Shown in pieces: positions 7,753 through 15,741 of a DNA stretch of 37,720 nt. Under the pieces are notes generated by a model. The model was not told the origin of the DNA. It did no database searches and saw nothing but the letters and a program-made list of their open reading frames with translations. The DNA comes from Candidatus Gastranaerophilales bacterium. GTDB lineage: Bacteria; Cyanobacteriota; Vampirovibrionia; Gastranaerophilales; Gastranaerophilaceae. Where the stretch lies: the NCBI GenBank assembly GCA_947624685.1, contig CANQLJ010000015.1, positions 1 through 37,720 on the forward strand, in the 5' to 3' direction. The position numbers were made by a program, and so were the translations under genes. Each line of letters begins with the position of its first letter. Positions within the stretch are counted from its first letter, which is position 1.

Positions 7753-9669
7753 ATGAAAATTAGTATTATAATACCCGTTTATAACACATCCGAATTTTTA
7801 AAAGATTGCTTAAATAGCGTCATAAATCAAACCTGTAAAGACCTCGAAATTATCTGTGTCAATGACGGTTCAACCGATAATTCTTTAAAAATTTTAAAAG
7901 ATTTTGCTTCAAAAGACCCGAGATTTAAAATAATTTCTCAAAAAAATCAGGGGCTATCGGGTGCAAGAAATACGGGGCTTGATTGCGCAACAGGAGAATA
8001 TATATCTTTTTTAGACAGTGATGATTGGATAGACCTTGATTATTTTGAAAAATTATATAATGCAATAATTAAATATAATGCTGATATTTCAGCGGCAAGT
8101 ATCTTAAGGACAAGAACAAGGGCAAGAAAAAATTTAACAAAAATCAGAGTTAAATATGATGAAGGAAAAGTTTATTCAGATTTAAAGGATAAAATTAAAG
8201 CCTGTAACATTCCAAAATGCTGCTATGTTTGGAATAAGCTCTATAAAGCGTCATTGGTTAAAGATAAAAAATTTAAAATCGGTGTTCAATATGAAGATAT
8301 TCTCTGGACGCCTGAAGTTCTAAAACAAGCGGATAAAATTGTAACCGTTCCCAATATTAACTATTATTATAGAGCCAATTCAAAATCAATCGTTAAAAAG
8401 AAACAAACAAAAAAACAGCAGTTTGATTCATACAACGCTAAAAAATATTTAATAGATTTTTTTGATAACAATAATTTGCCTTTAACTAAAAAGCAAAGAA
8501 CGATTGTTAAAGAACAAAAGTATTTATTAAACATGCCGGTTGCAAAAATCAAAGAATATAAAAACACCCTAACAACTTATCTGTTTGGATTTTTGCCGAT
8601 ATATAGAAAAAAAATTAAACTTCCCGTTGTTAAGAAAAACACTTTTTTTGTTTGGGAACCTTGTTCAAAGTCGCATTCTGAGGTAGTCCCCGGATATTGT
8701 AAATACCTTCTTGATTTAGGCTACCACGTATCAGTTCTTTTAGATCCCGACAGAATCAAAGAAGGTTTATTTTGCAGATTTGTTGATGAAAATTTAACGG
8801 TAAATAAATTAAATCGAAAAGAGATTAAGGAATATTTTAAAAATTCTTCCTTGAGTGATTCTTGTGGCGTAATTGTTACAACAGTCGGTAAAATATGCGA
8901 TTGCGTACATTATAATGAAGCGTATAGCGCATTTAACCCTATGGTTGATAAGAAAAAGCTTCTTTTTGTAGAGCATGAAGCAAGTTTTGCCGTTGATAAA
9001 GGAAGCTGGAAAGATGATTTAATAACGCTAAGAGAACTTAACTACAAGGGAGCAAGTTCAATTGTCGTTAATCCTCATTATTTTGGAGATGTTAAAATAA
9101 CACCAAAAAATGAAGATATTACCAATTTTATTACAATAGGAGCAATAAGACCAAACAAGAAAAATTCTCAAATGATAGTTGATAGTGCCTATGAAGTACT
9201 AAAAAAAGGTTATAAAAATTTTAAAATAACAGTCGTTGGAAAAGGAAGTTTAAAACACATCGATAAAGAATTAAGACCCTATTTTGACATAAAAGGCAGA
9301 TTGAGCTTTAAAAAGATGTATGAAGAAATAGAGCGTGCCGATTTTATGCTGACATCATATAACGACTATGACCCTGAACACATCCGTTATAATACATCAG
9401 GTACATCAGGTAATTTTCAGCTTGTATATGGATTTTTAAAACCCTGTATTATTATAAAAAGTTTTGCTCCTATTAACGGATTAAATGAAGATAATGCAAT
9501 TTTATATAATGATGATAAAGATTATGTAAACGCTTTAATTAAAGCAATAGAAATGAATAAAGAAGAATATAAAGCTATGCAGGATAATTTAAAAATCTAT
9601 GAGAAAAAGCTTTATAAAACTTCGCTTGAAAATTTAAAAGGATTAATAGATGGAAAATACAGTGTCTAA
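7753..9669 (+). CDS. bifunctional glycosyltransferase, GT2 domain fused to GT4-like domain
   Basis: 638 residues. The N-terminal GT2 domain (residues 1 to about 220) has IIIPVYNTSEFLKDCLNSV, NDGSTDNS, SGARNTGLD and the metal-binding FLDSDDW. After a basic linker (about 230-290), a second domain from about residue 295 resembles a GT-B enzyme of the GT4 type. It has a Rossmann-like start (FFVWEPCSKSHSEVVPGYCK, YLLDLGYHVSVLLDP), ITIGAIRPNKKNSQMIVDSA, KITVVGKG, and a late GTSGNFQLVYGFLKPCI segment in the donor-site position. Such fusions probably add two successive sugars to a growing surface glycan on the cytoplasmic face of the membrane. It is the first gene of the plus-strand glycan operon and overlaps the next gene by 20 nt. 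Donor and acceptor sugars cannot be predicted. Confidence 0.88.
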   Translation: MKISIIIPVYNTSEFLKDCLNSVINQTCKDLEIICVNDGSTDNSLKILKDFASKDPRFKIISQKNQGLSGARNTGLDCATGEYISFLDSDDWIDLDYFEKLYNAIIKYNADISAASILRTRTRARKNLTKIRVKYDEGKVYSDLKDKIKACNIPKCCYVWNKLYKASLVKDKKFKIGVQYEDILWTPEVLKQADKIVTVPNINYYYRANSKSIVKKKQTKKQQFDSYNAKKYLIDFFDNNNLPLTKKQRTIVKEQKYLLNMPVAKIKEYKNTLTTYLFGFLPIYRKKIKLPVVKKNTFFVWEPCSKSHSEVVPGYCKYLLDLGYHVSVLLDPDRIKEGLFCRFVDENLTVNKLNRKEIKEYFKNSSLSDSCGVIVTTVGKICDCVHYNEAYSAFNPMVDKKKLLFVEHEASFAVDKGSWKDDLITLRELNYKGASSIVVNPHYFGDVKITPKNEDITNFITIGAIRPNKKNSQMIVDSAYEVLKKGYKNFKITVVGKGSLKHIDKELRPYFDIKGRLSFKKMYEEIERADFMLTSYNDYDPEHIRYNTSGTSGNFQLVYGFLKPCIIIKSFAPINGLNEDNAILYNDDKDYVNALIKAIEMNKEEYKAMQDNLKIYEKKLYKTSLENLKGLIDGKYSV

Positions 9670-10555
9670 AATACCCGTAGTTTTTACTTTTGATAAAAGA
9701 ATTATCTTAGCTGGTGCCGTTATTATTCAAAGTCTAATTGATAACGCTAAAAGCAATACTCAATACGATATTTACGTATATCACCCCGATATAGATGATA
9801 AAACCATTCTTGAATATAAAAAAATGGTTGAAAACACTCCTCATTCAATAACTTTTGAATATATTTCAAAAGAAAAATTTAAAAATGCTCCGATAAATAA
9901 GCATGGCTCTTGGACGGAAATTGTTTATTACAGGCTTTTAATCCCCGAGCTTCTGCCACAATATGATAAAGTTATTTATATTGATACAGATGCAATTATC
10001 TTAGGCGACCTAACTGAAGCCTATAATATCGATTTAGAAGGCTATGACTGCGCTGCTGTTGCAATGGAGAAAAACAACGACAAAATGATTTGTCACAAAT
10101 ATTTCCCCGAAAACAAAAACGATTTAACCTATATTTCAAGCTTCATTATATTCAACTCTAAAAAAATGAGGCAAGATAATTTTGTTAATAAAGTTTTTGA
10201 TGTTATTAAAACATTTAACGATAGATTAAAATTCTTTGACCTTGATACGTTGAATATCGCATGCGATAGTATTAAGCCGCTTCCCTATCGCTATGGCGTA
10301 TTTCAAAGCATTTATTATAACGATGATTTTAAAGGAAGCTTTGAATACAGTTTCTTAAAAAATATTTATAGCGATGATGAACTTCAAAAAGAAAAAGAAA
10401 ACACAATTATGCTCCACTATGCAGGGCGCCCGGGGAAACCTTGGAGATTTAAAAAAGTTCCCGCGAACTATAAACAATACTTGGATAAAATTCCAAAAAG
10501 CTTAAAAAAATACACTTTTAGAGATTTAAGAAAAAAATTATTCAGCAAGGTATAA
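9650..10555 (+). CDS. GT8 family glycosyltransferase
   Basis: 301 residues, GT8 family (LPS galactosyl/glucosyltransferase type, PF01501). It begins with VVFTFDKRIILAGAVIIQSL, and has YYRLLIPELLPQYDKVIYID followed by the DxD metal site in DTDAIILGDL (near residue 110). It also has FNSKKMRQDN, LDTLNIACDS, and the closing HYAGRPGKPW motif that completes the metal site through its His. GT8 enzymes are retaining transferases that use UDP-Glc or UDP-Gal. The basic C-terminus (YTFRDLRKKLFSKV) may hold it at the membrane. The start lies inside the 3' end of the previous gene (20-nt overlap), indicating translational coupling; the next gene starts 8 nt after its stop. Confidence 0.9.
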   Translation: MENTVSKIPVVFTFDKRIILAGAVIIQSLIDNAKSNTQYDIYVYHPDIDDKTILEYKKMVENTPHSITFEYISKEKFKNAPINKHGSWTEIVYYRLLIPELLPQYDKVIYIDTDAIILGDLTEAYNIDLEGYDCAAVAMEKNNDKMICHKYFPENKNDLTYISSFIIFNSKKMRQDNFVNKVFDVIKTFNDRLKFFDLDTLNIACDSIKPLPYRYGVFQSIYYNDDFKGSFEYSFLKNIYSDDELQKEKENTIMLHYAGRPGKPWRFKKVPANYKQYLDKIPKSLKKYTFRDLRKKLFSKV

Positions 10556-10563
10556 TTAAATTA

Positions 10564-11349
10564 ATGAAAACAGCAATAATTACTCTAACCTATAATAAAC
10601 TTAATGAAGCAACAAAACCATATTTGAATTCATTATATAATTTTACGCCAATTGACACATTTGACCTTTTTATTGTTGATAACGGCTCAAATGACGGTAC
10701 GGTTGAATTTATTGAAGAATTTAAAAAGAACCACACAAACATTACAATAATAAAAAACAAAGAAAATCTTGGCTATTCAAAAGGCAATAACCTTGGAATT
10801 ATTGAAGCTCTAAAAAAAGATTATGATTATATTGCGCTATTAAATAACGATATTTTATTAACTCCAAATTGGCTAAATGACACAATAAGTGCTTTTAAGC
10901 TTGATGACACTTTAGGAATGTTGTCCCCCAGGAACAATGAAAAATGTAAATTAACACAAAATAATTATCTAAAAGGCTATAAAAAATATTTATCAAAATT
11001 TAAAGAACCCCTAAAATATGTTTTTACACCATTTTTCAGTTGTGTAATTATAAAAAAAGAAGTATTAGATAAAATCGGGCTTTTTGATGAAAACTTTTCA
11101 CCCGCTTTTTTTGAAGATAACGACCTTTGTTTTAGAGCAATGTATGAAGCGTACTCTTTAGCCTACTCTAACAATACTTTTATATTCCACAACCACTCAA
11201 CAACAAGCTCATCAATTGATAGTTCAATCCCTGAGAGAAACAAACAATATTTCTTTAAGAAACATCCCTTGGGAAGATATATTTGGGAACACAAAAGAAC
11301 AAATATTATAAAAGATGTTATAAAATACATAAAAGAAGGTCAAAATTAA
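10564..11349 (+). CDS. GT2 family glycosyltransferase (rhamnosyltransferase-like)
   Basis: 261 residues with a complete GT2 domain: AIITLTYNKLNEA, VDNGSNDGT, NLGYSKGNNLGI, and the DxD-equivalent LLNNDILLTP. It also has the acceptor-side FFSCVIIKKEVLDKIGLFDE followed by FFEDNDLCFRA. This set is typical of the WbbL/rhamnosyltransferase branch of GT2. The TAA stop overlaps the next ATG (TAATG at 11347-11351), so it is translationally coupled to the RgpF-like gene. RgpF-like and rhamnosyltransferase-like genes are commonly neighbours in rhamnose-containing polysaccharide loci, although no rhamnose biosynthesis gene is present in the window. Confidence 0.9.
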   Translation: MKTAIITLTYNKLNEATKPYLNSLYNFTPIDTFDLFIVDNGSNDGTVEFIEEFKKNHTNITIIKNKENLGYSKGNNLGIIEALKKDYDYIALLNNDILLTPNWLNDTISAFKLDDTLGMLSPRNNEKCKLTQNNYLKGYKKYLSKFKEPLKYVFTPFFSCVIIKKEVLDKIGLFDENFSPAFFEDNDLCFRAMYEAYSLAYSNNTFIFHNHSTTSSSIDSSIPERNKQYFFKKHPLGRYIWEHKRTNIIKDVIKYIKEGQN

Positions 11350-11774
11350 TGGAAAAAAAGAAAAAAAGTGCGGTTTTTGCCCATTATGACAATAAAAATA
11401 CGGTTCATGATTATGTTATTTTTTGCTTAAAAGAATTAAAAAAAATTGCTGATAATATTATTTTTGTTTCCGATTGCACTTTAGATGACATCGAATGCGA
11501 TAAAATAAAACCTTTTTGCTCTGAAATTATCGCTAAACCCCACGGCGAATATGATTTTGGCTCATATAAAAGAGGTTATCAATATTTAAAGGAAAATAAT
11601 CTTTTAGATGATGTTGATGAATTAATATTTGCTAATGACAGCTGCTTTGGGCCGTTTATGCCGTTTGGGGAAGTTTTTGATAAAATGAAAAGCAAAGACG
11701 AAAAATGGAGGTGTGACTTTTGGGGCATATCGAAGAATATCTTAAAGACCCCCCCCCCAACCTTCCTTAAATGA
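11349..11774 (+). CDS. RgpF-like glycan synthesis protein, N-terminal part (frameshifted at C10)
   Basis: The first 133 or so residues resemble the rhamnan synthesis protein F family (RgpF, PF05045): AVFAHYDNKNTVHDYVIF, IIFVSDCTL, EIIAKPHGEYDFGSYKRGYQ, ELIFANDSCFGPFMPF, VFDKMKSK and CDFWGISKN. At the C10 tract (11749-11758) the frame runs into a TGA at 11772, giving a short tail of Pro, Thr and a few others. The RgpF homology continues immediately downstream in the next frame (see 11770-12240). Nine C residues would join the two parts into a protein of about 296 residues. RgpF proteins extend cell-wall or surface polysaccharide chains. Either this is the off state of a phase-variable gene, or the tract length is a sequencing error. 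Confidence 0.85.
   Translation: MEKKKKSAVFAHYDNKNTVHDYVIFCLKELKKIADNIIFVSDCTLDDIECDKIKPFCSEIIAKPHGEYDFGSYKRGYQYLKENNLLDDVDELIFANDSCFGPFMPFGEVFDKMKSKDEKWRCDFWGISKNILKTPPPTFLK
11749..11758. repeat. C10 homopolymer at the frameshift of the RgpF-like gene
   Basis: Ten consecutive C on the coding strand. The frame upstream and the frame downstream differ by exactly one base: deleting one C reads acc-ccc-ccc-caa-cct and continues into EHVQSFFIVFKEQ. The tract is the longest G/C run in the window. Confidence 0.85.
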
Positions 11775-12240
11775 ACATGTTCAAAGTTTCTTTATTGTTT
11801 TTAAGGAACAGATTTTTAAAAACAAAATATTTGATGATTTTATAAATAAAATAAAAAAAGAAGAAAATAAAGACGACATAATAAAAAAATATGAAATTGG
11901 TTTAAGCAGATATTTAGTTGACTTGGGGTTTAAATTTGATTCATATTGCGATTCTGAGACAAGAGCATATTTTGAATATAAAGACTATTTTAAGCAAGGC
12001 GGTTTTGTTTTAATTAAAAAAACTTATTTTAAATATTTAAAATATTTTTTAATAAACCTCATTTTAAAAAATATCAACGAGAAAAATTACTATAGCGAAG
12101 ATTTGATATATAAATATCTTCAAGACACAAATCACAAAGGAAAAATCCTATACACTCTTAAGACAATAAAAAAGCTCATTATTTCAATTCAAATCACAAA
12201 AAGAAAAATTGTGTTTTTTGGAAAAACTTTTAAATTTTAA
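11770..12240 (+). pseudogene. RgpF-like glycan synthesis protein, C-terminal part (out of frame)
   Basis: Continuing in the frame reached by removing one C from the tract, the sequence reads NEHVQSFFIVFKEQIFKNKI and then a helical region. Next come YEIGLSRYLVDLGFKFDSYC, YFEYKDYFKQGGFVLIKKTY and NYYSEDLIYKYLQD, ending with KIVFFGKTFKF and TAA at 12238-12240. The order and content match the second half of RgpF-type proteins. There are no stops in this frame, so the only lesion is at the C tract. A first in-frame ATG occurs at 11923, but it lacks a visible Shine-Dalgarno, so separate translation of this part is unlikely. A lone frameshift at a long homopolymer in an otherwise clean gene fits slippage better than decay. 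Confidence 0.8.
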
Positions 12241-12247
12241 ATCATTT

Positions 12248-12276
12248 TTGCAAAAATAGTTTTAGCTTAGTATAAT
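12248..12276 (+). promoter_or_regulatory. promoter TTGCAA-17-TATAAT
   Basis: -35 TTGCAA (12248-12253), 17-bp spacer, -10 TATAAT (12271-12276). The predicted start is near 12283, leaving a leader of about 33 nt with an AAGAGG Shine-Dalgarno before the ATG at 12316. It allows the last two glycan genes to be expressed independently of the upstream operon. Confidence 0.75.
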
Positions 12277-12315
12277 TAAAATATTGAGCTCAGGACTTTT
12301 TAAGAGGCCTCATAT

Positions 12316-13578
12316 ATGAAAAAATTATTTTGTTTAGAAGTTGAAAAACACAATACCTATAATGTTATAAAAATAAGATTCTTTGCAATAGGTTTTAAAT
12401 TCAAATTAAACAAAAGAAGCAGTCAAAAAAATAAAATAAGTTATATTGACTATATTTTTAATAAAGATACATCAAATTTTATTCCTCTGACAAATGAAAG
12501 ATATTATGGCACAAGCTCAATTAAACCAATCGCATTTTATCTTCCTCAGTTTCATACAATTCCATTGAACGATGAAAAAATTGAAAGAGGTTTTTGCGAA
12601 TGGACAAATGTTACAAAAGCAATGCCCTATTTTACGGGACACTATCAGCCGCATTTACCGATTGATGTAGGGTTTTATGATTTAACAACCGATAAAATAA
12701 TGTATAGACAGGTTGAATTAGCTAAATTATACGGTATTTACGGTTTTTGTTTTTATTATTATTGGTTTTCAGGGGGAAAAAGACTTTTAGAAACGCCTTT
12801 GTTTAACTATTTAAATAATAAAAAACTGGATTTGCCTTTTTGCCTCTGTTGGGCTAATGAAAGCTGGAAATCTCAATGGGATGGCGGAAATAAAGAACTT
12901 TTAATGGAGCAAAAATTTACTTTTGATGACCCCGAAAGATTTTTCTATGACACTTTAGCGTTTTTTAAAGATGAAAGATATATAAAAATCGACAATAAAC
13001 CGGTTTTAGTTTATTACAATCCAAAATTATTTAAAAAAGAAGAAACAATCTATTTTGTAAATAAATTGCAAGAATTAGCCAAAAAAGAAGGTTTTGATGG
13101 TTTATATATTATTGGAGCTTTAGTTTTTGAAAACAAAAATTCAACAGAATTTAATATGGATGCTTCGGTTGAATTTTTCCCGAATAACCACGAAAATATT
13201 AAAGAAAAAGAAATGAAAGACACATTTATATATAATGACTACAAATGTATTATATATGATATGGAAGATGCCGTTAAAAATAAAAAATTTATGCCAAATT
13301 ATAACCATAAAGTGTTTAAAGGTATTTTCTCAAGTTGGGATAATTCGGCAAGAAAAGCTTTTAAGGGCGGCTGGTGTTTTCAATCAAGCCCAAAGCTTTA
13401 TAAAACCTGGCTAAAAGATGTAATTAACTATACAAAAGAACAGTTCGAAGCTAAAGAACGCTATATTTTTATTAACGCTTGGAACGAATGGGCAGAAGGA
13501 GCGCATCTTGAACCGGATAGAAAATTCGGTTATGCTTATTTGGAAATGACAAAACAAGCGCTTCAAGAGGATAAATAA
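12316..13578 (+). CDS. WbsX-like glycosyltransferase / GH99-like domain protein (second copy)
   Basis: 420 residues, paralogous to the protein at 871-2220. Shared signatures in the same order: AFYLPQFHTIPLND, FCEWTNVTKAMPYFTGHYQP, GIYGFCFYYYWFSGGK, CWANESWKSQWDGG, KDERYIKIDNKPVLVYY, FSSWDNSARKAF and INAWNEWAEGAHLEPD (near residue 385). The N-terminal 35 residues contain a short aromatic/basic stretch, VIKIRFFAIGFKFKLNKR, similar to tags on other proteins of these clusters. Unlike the first copy it has no homopolymer tract and is in frame throughout. It has its own TTGCAA-17-TATAAT promoter. The stop overlaps the next start (TAATG at 13576-13580), so it is coupled to a GT2 gene. It probably acts in surface glycan assembly, with the precise reaction unknown. 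Confidence 0.9.
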   Translation: MKKLFCLEVEKHNTYNVIKIRFFAIGFKFKLNKRSSQKNKISYIDYIFNKDTSNFIPLTNERYYGTSSIKPIAFYLPQFHTIPLNDEKIERGFCEWTNVTKAMPYFTGHYQPHLPIDVGFYDLTTDKIMYRQVELAKLYGIYGFCFYYYWFSGGKRLLETPLFNYLNNKKLDLPFCLCWANESWKSQWDGGNKELLMEQKFTFDDPERFFYDTLAFFKDERYIKIDNKPVLVYYNPKLFKKEETIYFVNKLQELAKKEGFDGLYIIGALVFENKNSTEFNMDASVEFFPNNHENIKEKEMKDTFIYNDYKCIIYDMEDAVKNKKFMPNYNHKVFKGIFSSWDNSARKAFKGGWCFQSSPKLYKTWLKDVINYTKEQFEAKERYIFINAWNEWAEGAHLEPDRKFGYAYLEMTKQALQEDK

Positions 13579-14453
13579 TGGCAAATAATAATCCTAAAAT
13601 ATCAATAATTACCGCAAGCTACAATTATGCCGAATATATAAAAGAAACGATTGAAAGTGTTCTAAATCAGGATTACTCCAATTGGGAGATGATTGTGGTT
13701 GATGACGGGTCAAAAGATAATTCAATTGACGTTATTAAAAGTTATTGCAAAAAAGATGATAGAATTAAACTATATACCCACGAAAATAATATTAACAAAG
13801 GTTTAATCGAAACCATAAAACTCGGTTTAACAATGGCAACAAGCGAATGGGTTGCTTTTTTAGAATCGGATGACACATTTAAAAAAGAAAAACTTTCAAA
13901 ATGTATTGAAGCAATTGAAAAATATAAAGACGTTGATTTTATATTTACGGATGTTGAATTAGTCGGGGATAAACAAGAGATTCACAAAAGATTTAAAAAT
14001 TATTTTGAAGAACAAAGAAAAATCATAGGAAAAAATAAATATCCTCTTAAAATATTGCACACGTTATTAAAAGATAATCGAATTCCGACGTTTTCGTGCG
14101 TTATGTTAAAAAAGGAATTATTTAACGGTGTTGATTTTAATTCCCCGACCCCTCCCTGTCTTGATCATTGGCTTTGGGCGCAGATTTTGGGAAAAGCAAA
14201 TGTATTATACATAAATGAAAAATTAACAAATTGGACAATACATAATAGCTACATCATAAAAGCGAAATACGATAAAGCTTTGCAAGCAAAATTTAGCGAA
14301 GGAATTTATAATTACATTAAAAATAATTCAAAAGGTTTTAGTGCGAAATTAAAAATATTTCCAGCCATATTAACACACTACAGAAAAAATATTTTCAGAT
14401 TTTCGCTCAAAGAAAGAAGAATTTGCCTGTTTAAAAAAGAGTTTCGATTTTAA
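13578..14453 (+). CDS. GT2 family glycosyltransferase
   Basis: 291 residues with a full GT2 domain: ISIITASYNYAEYIKETIES, VLNQDYSNWEMIVVDDGSKD, GLIETIKLGLTMATSEWVAF, LESDDTFKKEKLS (the DxD region, here Glu-Ser-Asp-Asp), FIFTDVELVGD and the acceptor segment CLDHWLWAQILGKANVLYIN. The C-terminus ends in a short basic/aromatic tag (ERRICLFKKEFRF), like the RgpF-like protein. It is the last gene of the plus-strand glycan cluster, meets the WbsX gene with a 1-nt overlap, and converges on the secretion/pilus operon. Sugar specificity is unknown. Confidence 0.9.
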   Translation: MANNNPKISIITASYNYAEYIKETIESVLNQDYSNWEMIVVDDGSKDNSIDVIKSYCKKDDRIKLYTHENNINKGLIETIKLGLTMATSEWVAFLESDDTFKKEKLSKCIEAIEKYKDVDFIFTDVELVGDKQEIHKRFKNYFEEQRKIIGKNKYPLKILHTLLKDNRIPTFSCVMLKKELFNGVDFNSPTPPCLDHWLWAQILGKANVLYINEKLTNWTIHNSYIIKAKYDKALQAKFSEGIYNYIKNNSKGFSAKLKIFPAILTHYRKNIFRFSLKERRICLFKKEFRF

Positions 14454-14489
14454 ATATAAAAACCGAAATTCTAAAATTCTAAACTTTAA

Positions 14490-14517
14490 TTCCAAAGTGG
14501 AAAATATTTTTTTTATT
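14490..14517. terminator. weak hairpin with T tract between convergent operons
   Basis: TTCCA (14490-14494) and TGGAA (14498-14502) can form a short stem with a 3-nt loop, followed by AATATTTTTTTTA. The stem is only 5 bp, so termination would depend on the T run. It lies in the 71-bp gap between the glycan genes and the gspF-like gene. Confidence 0.3.
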
Positions 14518-14524
14518 TTTAAAT

Positions 14525-15739
14525 CTATGTTTGATAAGCTTGGAACAACGGCAAGTACAAAGCCAAACCCAAAACACCAACGATAACACCAATCCCCACC
14601 ATTAAAGCAGGTTCGATTAATTTAGTAAATGCATCAATTGCCGCATCAAGCTCTTTATCAATGTAGCTTACGCAGTGATATAAAGCATCTCCCAAACGGC
14701 CGGATTGTTCACCCGTTGCAATCATAAATGTCATCATGGTTGGAACCTGGTGGACGTTTTTGAGTGCAGTGGAGAGGTGAATACCTTGTTGAACCTTTTG
14801 GGCCGCATCTAATATCGTCATTTTCAAAAGATAATTATCCATGGTGAGGTTTGCTAAAAACAAACAGTCAACAATCGGGATACCCGCTTCATAAGACACT
14901 TGTAAAACCGCAATGAAGTTAGAAAAATTTGAATATTTAAGCATTTTAGATAAAAAAGGAATCTTTAATACAAATTTATCTATCTGTCTTCGAACCAGCG
15001 GATTTTGATATAACCAAGGCAAAGTGAAGGCAAGAACCGCAACTACAAATACGCAAACGACCCATTGCTCTTTCATAAATGTTCCGGCATCCATACAAGC
15101 TCTTGTAATGGGCGGCAATTCTTTACCCAAGTTATTGAACATTTCTTCAAATGCCGGAAATACAACAATTAACATAACAAGTACGGCAACGATTGCCAGA
15201 AGCACGACAACACCCGGGTAAATCAAAGCACCGATTACTTTTCCTTTTGTCGCATCTTGTTTTTTCAATAATTCCAGCATTCTGCCTAACGTCTTATCAA
15301 GCTCCCCAGAATCTTCCCCGGCTTTGACAAGACCGATATATACACGCCCAAAGATTTGACGATATTTCTCAAGTGTTTCACCTAAGGTTGTACCGCCTAT
15401 GATTTGTTTTCTAAATTCATGGGTAATTGAGCGGACTCTTGAAGAATCGGAGTTTTGTTCAATAAATAACAATGCTTCAATAATCGGGATACCGGTTGAA
15501 GTCAATATTTCAAGAGTTTGAGTAAAGTCTATTTTTTCTTTTAAGCTCAAAGACGTAACCTTGCCCATGCCGAGCCCGATAGTTTTTTTAGGCGCGGAAG
15601 CTTCACTATCCAACACCGAAGTCGGAATTAAATTCATTTCGCGAATTTTTTTTCTGGCTTCAGAAGCGTCAGCTGCTTCTATACGGCCGGAAACGGAAAC
15701 GGAATTATCTTTTAGAGCAGTATATACATATGTTGGCAT
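14525..15739 (-). CDS. type II secretion / type IV pilus platform protein (GspF/PilC family)
   Basis: 404 residues, the usual length for GspF/PilC. It begins MPTYVYTALKDNSVSVSGRI, the standard N-terminus, with the DASEARKKIREMNLIP segment. Two T2SSF domains follow: FTQTLEILTSTGIPIIEALL near residue 70, and FIAVLQVSYEAGIPIVDCLF near residue 275. Three transmembrane segments are visible near residues 170-195, 220-240 and 375-398. The family sits in the inner membrane and couples the assembly ATPase to pseudopilus or pilus growth. It is the last gene of the operon, starting 2 nt after the stop of the ATPase gene. Order C-D-E-F fits type II secretion, but PilC of a pilus system cannot be excluded because the prepilin genes lie outside the window. 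Confidence 0.93.
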   Translation of the reverse strand: MPTYVYTALKDNSVSVSGRIEAADASEARKKIREMNLIPTSVLDSEASAPKKTIGLGMGKVTSLSLKEKIDFTQTLEILTSTGIPIIEALLFIEQNSDSSRVRSITHEFRKQIIGGTTLGETLEKYRQIFGRVYIGLVKAGEDSGELDKTLGRMLELLKKQDATKGKVIGALIYPGVVVLLAIVAVLVMLIVVFPAFEEMFNNLGKELPPITRACMDAGTFMKEQWVVCVFVVAVLAFTLPWLYQNPLVRRQIDKFVLKIPFLSKMLKYSNFSNFIAVLQVSYEAGIPIVDCLFLANLTMDNYLLKMTILDAAQKVQQGIHLSTALKNVHQVPTMMTFMIATGEQSGRLGDALYHCVSYIDKELDAAIDAFTKLIEPALMVGIGVIVGVLGLALYLPLFQAYQT

Positions 15740-15741
15740 TT

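Noticed and set aside
11283-11348. Extension of the RgpF-like N-terminus to an ATG at 11283
   Set aside because: It lies wholly inside the preceding GT2 gene in another frame. The TAATG overlap at 11347-11351 gives the normal start and the family N-terminus begins there.
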